Numbered from the stretch's first letter, positions 27,497 through 35,483 are shown. The stretch: DNA of 64,000 nt from Ferribacterium limneticum (GCF_020510625.1 NZ_CP075191.1:472001-536000); one strand, 5' to 3'. A program made the numbers and translations. The notes: a model not told the origin generated them from the sequence alone.

Positions 27497-28267
27497 TTAT
27501 TTGTTCGCGGTAATCGATAACTTCGAATTTCCAAGTAGCCGCATACTGCCTTGATAGTTTTTTGAAGAAATTGAGGTTGCTACGGTACCTAGGTCATCTT
27601 TGGTGCATGGCTTCACATAGCCTAGGCCGGCTACAGTTGAATACTTGACTTTGTCCGCACCCAGCAGTTGTTGCAAAACAAAAACTGTAGACAGCCTTTT
27701 ATCTACCAGACATCCGATAGGTCTGACAGTGCTTCTCAGAACGTGAATGTAGTCAAAATCAAATGTTGCAGACCCATCAACTGGCGAAACATATTTTGGG
27801 CCATCAACGAAAACAAAATCGTAGGCTCTGTCCGGAATGTCCTCATAGCGCACCCCTCTAAATAGAGAGTACTGATCTTCAATGGTCCCACTCAGCCTGA
27901 AATCTACATATTCTGCGTATTTATTGGGCAGAAGTTTGCGCGACATCTCAAGCCACCCTTCATGCTCTTCCATGGACGTCACCCGCCCCCCCCGGCTGGT
28001 TTCTCTCTCGTTTTCCATCAGTGCATGAGCGATAACCAATGTAGACACCCCTGTTCCGCACTCAAGCACTTCCACCGGTTTCTCCGACCTGATCGTTTGA
28101 TACAGGCACGCGTAGTCAATGTACCCACATCCTGTGGATTTCGTCTCCTGCAGGTATGCCTGCAAGGCATTCCAAAGCCCATCATTGCGCTGCAGCATTC
28201 GCTTCGCCCTGATTTGCGCTATTTTTCTTAGGAGGATTTCCAGCTTTGACCGAAGATAAGCCATCAC
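27497..28267 (-). CDS. Methyltransferase-like protein of unknown substrate
   Basis: The 256-residue protein has KPVEVLECGTGVSTLVIAHAL, a SAM-binding-like motif I, and DFVFVDGPKYVSPVDGS with the Asp-Gly-Pro seen in Methyltransf_24 proteins. The N-terminus is basic and helical (residues 1-30). The C-terminal 60 residues are Ser/Thr/Lys-rich, and the gene looks lower in GC than its neighbours. It sits between neuB and the SDR, so a sugar O- or N-methyltransferase is plausible. I cannot name a family with certainty. Confidence 0.72.
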   Translation of the reverse strand: MMAYLRSKLEILLRKIAQIRAKRMLQRNDGLWNALQAYLQETKSTGCGYIDYACLYQTIRSEKPVEVLECGTGVSTLVIAHALMENERETSRGGRVTSMEEHEGWLEMSRKLLPNKYAEYVDFRLSGTIEDQYSLFRGVRYEDIPDRAYDFVFVDGPKYVSPVDGSATFDFDYIHVLRSTVRPIGCLVDKRLSTVFVLQQLLGADKVKYSTVAGLGYVKPCTKDDLGTVATSISSKNYQGSMRLLGNSKLSITANK

Positions 28268-28278
28268 ATCTTTTCCGT

Positions 28279-29337
28279 TTACTCTTGTGTTGATAAACCA
28301 AGTACGATTTGATCTTTACGGAGCTGGTAGCCGCGCTTGATGGGGCGCAGTACTTCCTTTCCAATAAGAGAGTCATAGTCGAGCACGCCAAAGTCCCCAC
28401 CACCAGGCCGCTTGACCCATATGTTCTCCTCGGTCAACTTTTCGCCCGGCTTGAGGTCCTTGGTAGCCACAACCGATGCAAAGGCAAATGCGATAGTTGG
28501 AGCCTCCGCGTCGACGGGCCCTTTTTTGCCGCCCCGGGCCGAAAAAATGATACGTGAACCCTCAATCAATTCAGACAAAGTTTTGGGGTCCATCGAGCAG
28601 ATAATATCTGGTCCTTCCCTCTCCATACTGTCAGTGAAATGACGCTCAAGGATCGATGCGCCAAGCGCTACGGCACCCAGGCAGGGGTAGTTTGATGTCG
28701 TGTGATCCGACAGACCGATCACGGCATCCGGAAACGCTTCTCGAAGAGCTGACATCGCACCTAGCCTGACCAGTTCGGGAGGAGTGGGGTAGACATTTGT
28801 GCAATGTAGCAAGGCATAGGGCACCTTGTGTGCACGCAGGATTTCAACGGTTGGGCGCACCGATTCAAGGGTGTTCATTCCTGTGCTGACGATGACAGGC
28901 TTGCCAATTTTTGCCACATGCTTGATCAGGGGATAGTTGTTACACTCGCCTGAACCGATCTTGATGGCAGGGACATCGAAACGCTTGAGCCGCTCGGCTG
29001 CAGCCCTTGAGAACGGCGTGCTAATAAAAATAGAACCCCGGCCGTGAACATGCTGCATGAGCCTGCGCTCATCTTCCTCAGAGAGTGCGCAACGATCCAT
29101 GATTTCGTAAATCGAAATGTCTGCATTGCCAGGGATAACCGACTTGGCCTCTTCCGACATTTCATCTTCGATAACGTGAGTCTGGTGTTTGACGATCTCA
29201 GCCCCTGCATCGATTGCAGCATCTGCCATCCGGATCGCAAGATCCAACGACCCGCCGTGGTTAATGCCAATCTCAGCGATGACTACGGGAGGGTGCTCAT
29301 CACCGATAGGTCTGTTTCTGATAATTAGTTCCGGCAT
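28279..29337 (-). CDS. neuB: Nonulosonic acid synthase (NeuB/LegI family)
   Basis: The 352-residue protein has the NeuB TIM-barrel signatures VVIAEIGINHGGSLDLAIRM and AGAEIVKHQTHV, ISTPFSRAAAERL, KIGSGECNNYPLI, VSTGMNTLESV and GLSDHTTSNYPCLGAVALGA. A C-terminal SAF (antifreeze-like) domain follows (about residues 280-345, LKPGEKLTEENIWVKRPG). It condenses PEP with a ManNAc-like 6-carbon sugar to form a 9-carbon acid. The ATG at 29337 is chosen. It is the first gene of the polysaccharide operon, 34 bases after the truncated ugd frame. Confidence 0.94.
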   Translation of the reverse strand: MPELIIRNRPIGDEHPPVVIAEIGINHGGSLDLAIRMADAAIDAGAEIVKHQTHVIEDEMSEEAKSVIPGNADISIYEIMDRCALSEEDERRLMQHVHGRGSIFISTPFSRAAAERLKRFDVPAIKIGSGECNNYPLIKHVAKIGKPVIVSTGMNTLESVRPTVEILRAHKVPYALLHCTNVYPTPPELVRLGAMSALREAFPDAVIGLSDHTTSNYPCLGAVALGASILERHFTDSMEREGPDIICSMDPKTLSELIEGSRIIFSARGGKKGPVDAEAPTIAFAFASVVATKDLKPGEKLTEENIWVKRPGGGDFGVLDYDSLIGKEVLRPIKRGYQLRKDQIVLGLSTQE

Positions 29338-29371
29338 AGCTAATTTCCGATTTAAAACGTAATTAAAGGCG

Positions 29372-29662
29372 TCACACGGCAATTTCGCTGGATTGGATAT
29401 CGGAATCGCAGTCAGTGGGCGTGGCGATGATGACGAAGTCGGCGCCGACATAGGCTTCTTGCTTGTTCAGCGTAGCGCGGAAGTTCAGTGGCCTGTGCTT
29501 GAGGAAGTCTTCGATTTCGGCGTCTTCGATCGGAGATTCCTTTCGATTCAACATCACGACCTTTTCCGCGTCAATGTCGAGACAGACCACTTCGTTGCGC
29601 TGCGCTAGCAACACGCCGTTCGACAGGCCAACATAACCAGTTCCTGCAATGGCTATTTTCAC
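29372..29662 (-). pseudogene. ugd: UDP-glucose 6-dehydrogenase, N-terminal fragment
   Basis: From a GTG at 29662 the frame reads [20 protein letters not shown], then [11 protein letters not shown] and [10 protein letters not shown]. This is the Rossmann NAD-binding start of UDP-glucose/UDP-GlcNAc dehydrogenases. After ATPTD the match ends and a stop follows at about residue 96; the normal length is near 390-430. The catalytic Cys region is gone, so the product cannot be active. The GTG overlaps the original stop of the upstream MarR-type frame (GTGA), showing they were once one operon. Confidence 0.88.
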
Positions 29663-29950
29663 TGCAGGCCGCCCTTTACGGAATTCATCTTAGCTTGCAG
29701 TACCTCATACTTCGCCTCAAAAACTCCGCCGTCAGCTTGGACTTCTCAGCCACCCCAGTCGGCGTGAGCAAATAGGCATAGCGCAGCTTGCTCTGGCTGA
29801 AGCTCGACATCTTGAGCAAGCCCTTTTCCACCAAGGCCTGGAAGCAAAAATTGATCGTACCAAGCCCCACACCCAGACCCTTGGCCAACGCGCAGTGATT
29901 AACGTGGGGCGCCTGATGCAAACCAAACGATGCAAAACTTCGAACTAGAT
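29659..29950 (-). pseudogene. EPS-associated MarR-family regulator, multiply mutated
   Basis: The readable core is HQAPHVNHCALAKGLGVGLG, INFCFQALVEKGLLK and LRYAYLLTPTG, matching EPS-locus MarR-type winged-helix regulators. The gene is broken at both ends. Upstream, FEVLHR lies in another frame and is preceded by an in-frame TAG. Downstream, the expected tail ([11 protein letters not shown]...) is in a different frame from LTAEFLRR. An AGGAGG ribosome site survives at about 29951-29958. The ATG that opens a 112-codon frame at 30023 is inside the ops element and is probably not a real start. Confidence 0.8.
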
Positions 29951-30009
29951 TTCCTCCTGGAAACCAGCCGATTTTTGTAGTGGGGATACGAGACTCAAGG
30001 TGATTTAGG

Positions 30010-30021
30010 CACGCTACCGCC
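30010..30021 (-). promoter_or_regulatory. ops element (RfaH recruitment site)
   Basis: The minus strand reads GGCGGTAGCGTG, identical to the core of the E. coli ops/JUMPstart element at which paused RNA polymerase recruits RfaH. It lies in the leader between rfaH and the first genes of the polysaccharide operon, in the operon's transcription direction and about 28-40 bases after a predicted start. Confidence 0.85.
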
Positions 30022-30055
30022 ATACCGTTTCACGATCAGCAAGCGCGGTCAGCAG

Positions 30056-30061
30056 ATTCTA
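30056..30061 (-). promoter_or_regulatory. Possible -10 box of the polysaccharide operon promoter
   Basis: TAGAAT on the minus strand lies about 35 bases before the ops element, where a promoter for the operon is expected. No convincing -35 hexamer is visible 16-18 bases upstream, so this is tentative or the promoter needs an activator. Confidence 0.35.
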
Positions 30062-30193
30062 GCAGAGGGGGGGCAGAGTAAAAAGTGCAGCAAAGGATGT
30101 TGCCGCAAGCTCAACGGACGATGGGAATTGTGCCACACCATCATGACTTTGAGAAAGGTTTTTTGCCAAACAGGCAATAGCGAAGCAGGCTTG

Positions 30194-30697
30194 TCAGCTC
30201 GCCTTGCGCAAACTGGCCGGCGCGACACGCACCGCGACGGGTTTACTCAGAATCTCGATCAGCACCATGACTCGACGCTCGCCATCAGCCATTTGGTAGA
30301 TGCCTTCGATGCCGACAAACGGTGCTTCTGTCAGACGAACGTGCTCCCCAGGCTTGAACAGCCGCTCGGGTTCAGTCTGAACCGCCGCTTCCTGTGTTCG
30401 CAACAGTTCAATGAGGCCATCATCAACACGCGCCGGTTCGATCCCGAAGCTGACCAGACGGCTGACACCCTTGGTCGAGCGGATCGGCGCCCAACTCTTG
30501 GCGGAATCCCCCTGGCCCAAGCGTATGAACAGGTAACGTGGAAACAGGGACTCGTCTGCAAGCGTCAGCACCCCTTGACGGAGCTTTTCTGATGGGAGGG
30601 TCGGGAGGTAGCACTGATAACCCTGCCGATGGAGGTTGTCCAAGGCGCACTTTTCCTGCCTAGGCTTGGTATAAACGAGATACCAGTGCATCGCCAC
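30194..30697 (-). CDS. rfaH: Transcription antiterminator RfaH
   Basis: The 167-residue NusG paralogue starts MAMHWYLVYTKPRQEKCA. The NGN domain (residues 1-100) includes QCYLPTL, ESLFPRYLFIRLG and GVSRLVSFG. The C-terminal KOW-type domain has FKPGEHVRLTEAPFVGIEGI and KPVAVRVAPASLRKA. RfaH binds polymerase paused at ops sites and suppresses termination in long horizontally acquired polysaccharide operons. An ops site lies only 170 bases downstream on the same strand, making this protein the obvious regulator of the adjacent operon. Confidence 0.93.
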   Translation of the reverse strand: MAMHWYLVYTKPRQEKCALDNLHRQGYQCYLPTLPSEKLRQGVLTLADESLFPRYLFIRLGQGDSAKSWAPIRSTKGVSRLVSFGIEPARVDDGLIELLRTQEAAVQTEPERLFKPGEHVRLTEAPFVGIEGIYQMADGERRVMVLIEILSKPVAVRVAPASLRKAS

Positions 30698-30786
30698 CTC
30701 CGAAGGTTGTCTTTATTGTCAACATTTTACCCTTCGGTATTGCAGCGCGGCAATGACATTTCCATCGTTTATTTCATTTGTGATTC

Positions 30787-30978
30787 CTAATCAGCGGCAG
30801 TGGTATCTCCCTGCGCTGGAGCTTCGTTGTCATATTCCGAATCGGAGTGGGTGTTTTCTGCATCCAGCTTGTCGTTCCCGTCAGGGCCGTCTTTGAATTC
30901 GCCATCAGTCGCCAATTGCTGCAGTACCGTCTCTTCCATGCGGACGGTGTGAGCCTCCCCCGGTTTTTCGTCTGCCAA
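30787..30978 (-). CDS. Hypothetical short acidic ORF
   Basis: A 63-codon frame starting with TTG encodes an acidic, Asp/Glu/Asn-rich peptide (SDSEYDNEAPAQGD) without recognisable domain, signal or membrane segment. It lies between rfaH and IS remnants. It may be the tail of a gene cut by the neighbouring IS3 fragment, or not a gene at all. Nothing else is visible in 30698-30988. Confidence 0.25.
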   Translation of the reverse strand: MADEKPGEAHTVRMEETVLQQLATDGEFKDGPDGNDKLDAENTHSDSEYDNEAPAQGDTTAAD

Positions 30979-30988
30979 AGGGCGGGAT

Positions 30989-31455
30989 TCATGCTACCCG
31001 TTTTTCCTGACGCTGCGCGCTGATCCAATTCTCCAGAAACTGCATTGGCGACGTGTTGCCAAGAGTCGAATGCTGCCGCTTTCTGTTGTAGAAGACCTCG
31101 ATGTATTCAAAGGCAGTCGCCTTGATCTCGGCATGTGTGGCGTAGCGAATCCCATGTACCCGCTCACTCTTGAAACTGTTGCCCCAGCTCTCTGTCGGCG
31201 CGCTATCCCAGCAGTTGCCTTTTCGGCTCATCGAGCAGGTCATGCCGTATTCCTTGAGCTTGTCTTGAAAGGCATGACTGGCGTACTGGCTACCCCGGCC
31301 GGAGTGGCGCAACAGCCCGGCGCTGTTTTCTAGCGGAACCAGGCCATGATCAGCGCATCCGTCACTCTGTCCGTCGCCATGCGCGGTTTCAGCGACCAGC
31401 CAACGACTTCACGGTTGAACAGGTCGAGCACGATGGCCAGGTAGAGCCAAAGCGC
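30989..31455 (-). pseudogene. IS3-family transposase orfB, decayed C-part
   Basis: The minus strand reads LYLAIVLDLFNREVVGWSLK, then a TAG within MAWFR*K near 31341, a frameshift near 31312, and an intact tail with GRGSQYASHAFQDKLKEYGM, RKGNCWDSAPTES and FYNRKRQHSTLGNTSP. These are the rve-core and C-terminal blocks of an IS51/IS3-type OrfB. The N-terminal half and orfA are missing, and the nearby orfA at 32659 appears to be from another IS3 subgroup. Confidence 0.85.
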
Positions 31456-31534
31456 TCGAGGCCATATTGTTGAAGGGCCTCAAAGGCAGTATCGACCTCG
31501 CACCGCGCTAGCTCCGGATGCCGTGACAGACGGG

Positions 31535-32406
31535 GATTACCCCCCTTCTACCCAAACTCGGGTTGTCGTGGCCGCCAGCCCATTGGGCTGACCCGGATGC
31601 TGCGCATGTATGTGGCGCAACAATGCTTCGGACTCTCGGACGAAGGCGTCGAGGATGCTTTGTACGACAGTCAGGCCATTCGCCGCTTTGTCGGGATCGA
31701 CCTGGCGCGTGAAGCGGCCCCGGATGCGACGACCTTGCTCAAGTTCCGCCGCTTGCTGGAAGCGCACCAGCTGACCGAATCCATCTTCAATACCATCAAC
31801 GCCCATTTGGCCGAGAAAGGTCTGCTGCTGCGGGAAGGGACGATTGTTGATGTTACCCTGATTGCCGCACCGCCGTCGACCAAGAACCGGGAAGGGAAAC
31901 GGGATGAGGAGATGCACCAGACGAAAAAAGGCAATCAATGGCACTTCGGTATGAAGGCGCATATCGGCGTCGATGCCCAGTCCGGATTGGTGCATACGGT
32001 GATTGGCACCGCCGCCAAGGTGAGCGACGTGACCCAGGCCCAAGCGCTCCTGCATGGGAACGAAACTGCTGCCTTTGGCGATGCTGCCTACCAGGGGATC
32101 GAGAAGCGGGCAGAGAGCCTGGAAGTTCCGGAGACCTGGCATGTAGCCATGCGCCCGTGCAAGCGCAAGACTCTGCCGGGGGCGCCACTGGGCGACCTGC
32201 TCGAACGGATCGAACACGCCAAAGCCAGTATCCGGGCCAAGGTTGAGCATCCGTTCCATGTCGTGAAGAACCTCTTCCGTCATCGCAAGACACGCTACCG
32301 CGGTTTGGCCAAGAACACGGCCCAGCTCTTCTCACTGTTCGGCTTTGCTAATCTGGTGCTGGCACGTCGTTGGCTGCTCGACAGCAACATCCAAGGTGCG
32401 TCCTGA
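31535..32406 (+). pseudogene. IS5-family transposase, 5'-truncated
   Basis: The frame opens inside the family's N-terminal region (FYPNSGCRGRQPIGLTRML) and continues through CFGLSDEGVEDALYDSQ, the catalytic DDE blocks TIVDVTLIAAP, GDAAYQGIEKR and VEHPFHVVKNLFRHRKTRYR, to a normal C-terminus. About 55-60 N-terminal residues are lost where the decayed IS3 begins. An internal ATG at 31597 could start a 269-residue protein with the DDE core, but it would lack the N-terminal domain. Confidence 0.85.
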
Positions 32407-32658
32407 AAATGGAAAATGCGCGAAATACTCCGCAAAAGAAGATGCTGGGCGGCAAAAACAAGCTTGTTTACCAATCCAACCAGCTTCGCCCGCCTCACGC
32501 TTCCGGGTGAGGTGGATTGTTCGGCGTTTCCCTAAAGACATCCTTGTCCATCGGGATCACTGCATCGATGCTTGGCTGCAAACTCTGCGGGCATCAGATA
32601 ATCCAGTGTCAATCGCCCCAGATTTGGTGGAGGCTCTAACTCTTGAGAAGATAGAGGC
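32407..32658. other. IS-derived intergenic sequence
   Basis: No intact gene. The left part (to about 32490) is probably the remaining right end of the IS5 element. On the minus strand at 32532-32640 the frame reads GRLTLDYLMPAEFAAKH, which resembles the C-terminal end of a transposase OrfB, so yet another element fragment is likely. The last 20 bases hold the AGA-rich leader of the orfA at 32659. Confidence 0.35.
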
Positions 32659-32982
32659 ATGAAGAAGTCAGTTAAGTTCTCCCCCGAATTTCGCGAGCGC
32701 GCCGTGCGCATGGTTACCGAATGCCGAGCCGAATATCCCTCGCTGTGGTCAGCCGTTGAGTCCATTGCCGCCAAGATCGGTTGCACGGCGCAGACGCTGC
32801 TGACCCGGGTGCGTCAGCACGAACGAGATAGCGGCCAGCGTGAAGGGCCGACCACGGCAGACCATAAGCGCGTCAAGGAACTGGAGCGCGAGGTCAAGGA
32901 GCTGCGCAAAGCCAACGAGATTCTCAAGCTTGCCAGCGCGTTTTTCGCCCAGGCGGAGCTCGACCGCCGATTCAAGTCCTGA
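32659..32982 (+). CDS. IS3-family OrfA (transposase HTH subunit), element incomplete
   Basis: The 107-residue protein [19 protein letters not shown] has the IS3 OrfA helix-turn-helix (residues 10-55) and a leucine-zipper-like coiled coil ([20 protein letters not shown]), ending AELDRRFKS. In an intact IS3, orfB follows by -1 frameshift. Here only its start is seen (AFVDEHRDAFGFEPI, to about 33029) before the sequence switches to an IS630 fragment. The element cannot transpose alone. Confidence 0.88.
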   Translation: MKKSVKFSPEFRERAVRMVTECRAEYPSLWSAVESIAAKIGCTAQTLLTRVRQHERDSGQREGPTTADHKRVKELEREVKELRKANEILKLASAFFAQAELDRRFKS

Positions 32983-33029
32983 GAGCGTTCGTCGACGAGC
33001 ACCGTGATGCCTTCGGGTTCGAGCCGATC

Positions 33030-33226
33030 TCACAGCTTGATGCCGTATTCCTGTTCGATGAGCTGACCGATGGCTGAGCGGGGCCACAGGAAGAAATCCA
33101 TCTTGAGTTGTTCGGGGCATTTATCAATGATGGTGCGACCAATCGTATCTTCCTGATGGCTTTCTTGTGCAACGGAACAACTTGCTTGCGCCGCTCGTAA
33201 AGTTGTTCCAGCGTTCTCTTTTTCAT
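33030..33226 (-). pseudogene. IS630-family transposase, N-part remnant
   Basis: The minus strand begins MKKRTLEQLYERRKQVVPLH, the usual start of this family, then after an internal deletion and frame change reads IIDKCPEQLKMDFFLWPRSA and LIEQEYGIKL before a stop. The match ends at the residue where the C-part at 5249 (IRSVGKYLARW) would continue. The bases 33227-33363 hold no gene; they contain the upstream region of sixA. Confidence 0.78.
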
Positions 33227-33363
33227 CACTTGATGGCGCCAAAAAACCACAAAAGTTCATATTTCATCGGACCTTTTCAATAGCAACCGAATTTCATGAT
33301 GACGTTGCAATGCTGCGGTAACATTTGGTGCACATAATGCCGCCTTTTCCGAGAGGGACGATC

Positions 33364-33819
33364 ATGGACTTGTTGCTGTGGCGCCACGCTGAAGCCGAGG
33401 ACGGGGAAGACGATCTGAAGCGTCGTTTGACCGAGCGCGGTGAAAAACAGGCACAGGCGATGGGGGCATGGATTCGTCAGCGCCAACTCAAGGATCTGCG
33501 GATTATCGTCAGTCCGGCGGTGCGGACGCAGCAGACAGCAGAGGCATTGAAGCTTCCCTTTGAAACAAATCGCAAGATCGGGCCGGAGGCTTGTGTCTCG
33601 GAGTTGATTGCAGCGTCTGGCTGGCCGTCTGCCAAGGGCTCAGTCTTGATTGTCGGGCATCAGCCTTCGTTGGGGCGCTTGGCCTCGTTGTTGCTCGCCG
33701 GCCATGAGTCGGAGTGGAGCATCAAGAAGGGGGCGCTGTGGTGGCTGAGCAATCGCGTGCGCCGCGATGAAACGCAGACCGTGCTGCGGGCAGTGATTCC
33801 GGTTGAAATGCTGGACTAG
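33364..33819 (+). CDS. sixA: Phosphohistidine phosphatase SixA
   Basis: The 151-residue histidine-phosphatase-superfamily protein starts MDLLLWRHAEAED, with the RHA catalytic His. It has LTERGEKQAQAMGAW, IIVSPAVRTQQTAEAL and VLIVGHQPSLGRLASLLL, which supplies the second catalytic His. SixA removes phosphate from phosphohistidine of HPt/PTS proteins. The upstream in-frame ATG at 33325 is rejected because the conserved start is at 33364. It lies 57 bases before ppk2 on the same strand, so a shared transcript is likely. Confidence 0.92.
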   Translation: MDLLLWRHAEAEDGEDDLKRRLTERGEKQAQAMGAWIRQRQLKDLRIIVSPAVRTQQTAEALKLPFETNRKIGPEACVSELIAASGWPSAKGSVLIVGHQPSLGRLASLLLAGHESEWSIKKGALWWLSNRVRRDETQTVLRAVIPVEMLD

Positions 33820-33876
33820 ACAAGCTCGCCACTTAGGCGTGAAATAAGCCTTTTCGCATCAATGGATGGAGAGGGC

Positions 33877-34995
33877 ATGGCAACCAACAAGAAAATAGCA
33901 ATAACAGCACCGGCAACTGCCAGCACCAAAAAGCCGACGTCGCGTCCACCTCGCAAGCGCGCGGTAGCAAGCGGTGATATCGCGCCAAAACTGACCCCCG
34001 ATGGTATCGAGGGTTTTGCCATCCATGCCGCCATTGATGGTGCTCAGGAATCGAAATTGGGTGCCATGCGCGATGTGATCGCCGGTCTGCCGCCGGAGGA
34101 GTCAGTCGCCTTGCTCAAGGGCCTGCTCAAGCAGCAGGGCGTGGTGGCCGAAGAGCTGCCTGCCAGTCCGGACGATGAGCTGGTCAAGGACTGGCGCGAA
34201 GGGGGATATCCCTACAAGAACCTGATGCAGCGCCGCAATTACGAGCGGCAAAAATATCGACTGCAAGTTGAGCTGTTGAAGCTGCAGGCCTGGGTCAAGG
34301 AAACCGGGCAGAAGGTGGTGATCCTGTTTGAAGGCCGTGATGCGGCGGGCAAGGGGGGGACCATCAAACGTTTCATGGAACACTTGAATCCACGGGGCGC
34401 CCGCGTCGTCGCCCTGGAGAAACCGAGCGAAATGGAGCGTGGTCAGTGGTATTTCCAGCGCTACGTGCAGCACCTGCCGACCAATGGCGAGATCGTGCTG
34501 TTCGATCGTTCCTGGTACAACCGTTCAGGGGTCGAGCGGGTGATGGGCTTCTGTACTGATCAGGAGTATGCGGAATTCGTCCGTCAGGCGCCGGAATTCG
34601 AGCGCATGCTGGCGCGCAATGGCACGCATCTGATCAAGTTCTGGTTCTCGGTCAGCCGCGAGGAGCAGCGCCGCCGGTTCCGCGAGCGCAAAGTGCATCC
34701 GCTCAAGCAGTGGAAACTGTCACCGATCGACATGGCCTCGCTGGACAAGTGGGATGACTACACCAAGGCCAAGGAGGCGATGTTCTTCCATACGGATACC
34801 GCCGATGCGCCGTGGACGGTGATCAAGTCGAATTGCAAGAAGCGTGCTCGCCTGAACGCCATGCGCTATGTGCTGCATAAACTGCCGTACAACAACAAGG
34901 ATACCGAGCGGATCGGCAATCTGGACCCGCTGATCGTCGGTCGTGCCAATGTGGTGTTTGAGCGCGGCGAGCATCAGGGAGTGCCGATCCTCTAG
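33877..34995 (+). CDS. ppk2: Polyphosphate kinase 2
   Basis: The protein has an Ala/Thr/Lys-rich N-terminal extension (about residues 1-45) and a helical region (to about 120). The PPK2 kinase core follows with YKNLMQRRNYERQKYRLQ, Walker A in ILFEGRDAAGKGGTIKRF, FDRSWYNRSGVERVMGF (Walker B/lid) and HPLKQWKLSPID. It uses polyphosphate to phosphorylate nucleoside diphosphates or makes polyphosphate; the class cannot be settled here. The start at 33877 is preferred over 33862 because GGAGAGGG lies just upstream. Its stop shares the palindrome CTAG with the stop of the convergent thioesterase gene. Confidence 0.94.
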   Translation: MATNKKIAITAPATASTKKPTSRPPRKRAVASGDIAPKLTPDGIEGFAIHAAIDGAQESKLGAMRDVIAGLPPEESVALLKGLLKQQGVVAEELPASPDDELVKDWREGGYPYKNLMQRRNYERQKYRLQVELLKLQAWVKETGQKVVILFEGRDAAGKGGTIKRFMEHLNPRGARVVALEKPSEMERGQWYFQRYVQHLPTNGEIVLFDRSWYNRSGVERVMGFCTDQEYAEFVRQAPEFERMLARNGTHLIKFWFSVSREEQRRRFRERKVHPLKQWKLSPIDMASLDKWDDYTKAKEAMFFHTDTADAPWTVIKSNCKKRARLNAMRYVLHKLPYNNKDTERIGNLDPLIVGRANVVFERGEHQGVPIL

Positions 34996-35483
34996 CTGAT
35001 TACGTAGGAGGCGCCGCCGGTCGCGATGAGCAGGCCGGTTTCGTTTTCCAAAGTCATCTGCACGGAAGCAATACGGCCGCCAAGACGGGTTACCCGTCCG
35101 GTGGCCGTAAATTTTTTGCCGACGCCCTGGTGCAGGTAGTCGGTACGCAAGTCGATGGTGCCGATGCGGCCAAAGCGATGGCTGACCTGGTCGGTACTTT
35201 CGCTGTTGAATTTCTCGGCGATGGCCACCGTCACGGCCAGGCCGCCGACGGTATCCAGCACGGTGGCGATCACCCCGCCGTGCAGTCGGCCGTGCTGAAA
35301 ATGACCGATCAGGTCCTGGCGCATGGCAAAGCTGATTTGCGGCGCTGCCGGATCAAGCGATTCGACGCGGAAACCCAGGAGTTCGTTAAAGCAGAGGCGA
35401 TGCTCGAAAACATAGCGCAACGTGATTTCGAGGTGCTTTTGCTCTTCAGCTGAGCGGCGGGGCGGTTGGGTTTGGGTAGTCAT
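34992..35483 (-). CDS. Hotdog-fold acyl-CoA thioesterase, YigI/PaaI-like
   Basis: The 163-residue protein has the hotdog signature HFQHGRLHGGVIATVLDTVGG, with the conserved HGG and the Asp of the central helix, and strands around GTIDLRTDYLHQG and GRVTRLGGRIASVQMTLEN. Length and N-terminus (YVFEHRLCFNELLGFRVESL) match YigI-like thioesterases, which hydrolyse medium/long acyl-CoA. The start at 35483 (MTTQTQPP) is chosen over 35519. It is monocistronic, convergent with ppk2. Confidence 0.86.
   Translation of the reverse strand: MTTQTQPPRRSAEEQKHLEITLRYVFEHRLCFNELLGFRVESLDPAAPQISFAMRQDLIGHFQHGRLHGGVIATVLDTVGGLAVTVAIAEKFNSESTDQVSHRFGRIGTIDLRTDYLHQGVGKKFTATGRVTRLGGRIASVQMTLENETGLLIATGGASYVIS

Noticed and set aside
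29685..30023. Intact 112-residue MarR-type regulator
   Set aside because: The frame joins real core sequence to an out-of-frame N-terminus and ends early by frameshift; its ATG lies in the ops element. It is annotated as a pseudogene.
30989..32982. One IS3 element whose orfB C-part (minus, 30989) and orfA (plus, 32659) were separated by inversion
   Set aside because: The conserved blocks look like two different IS3 subgroups, so they are treated as separate elements.
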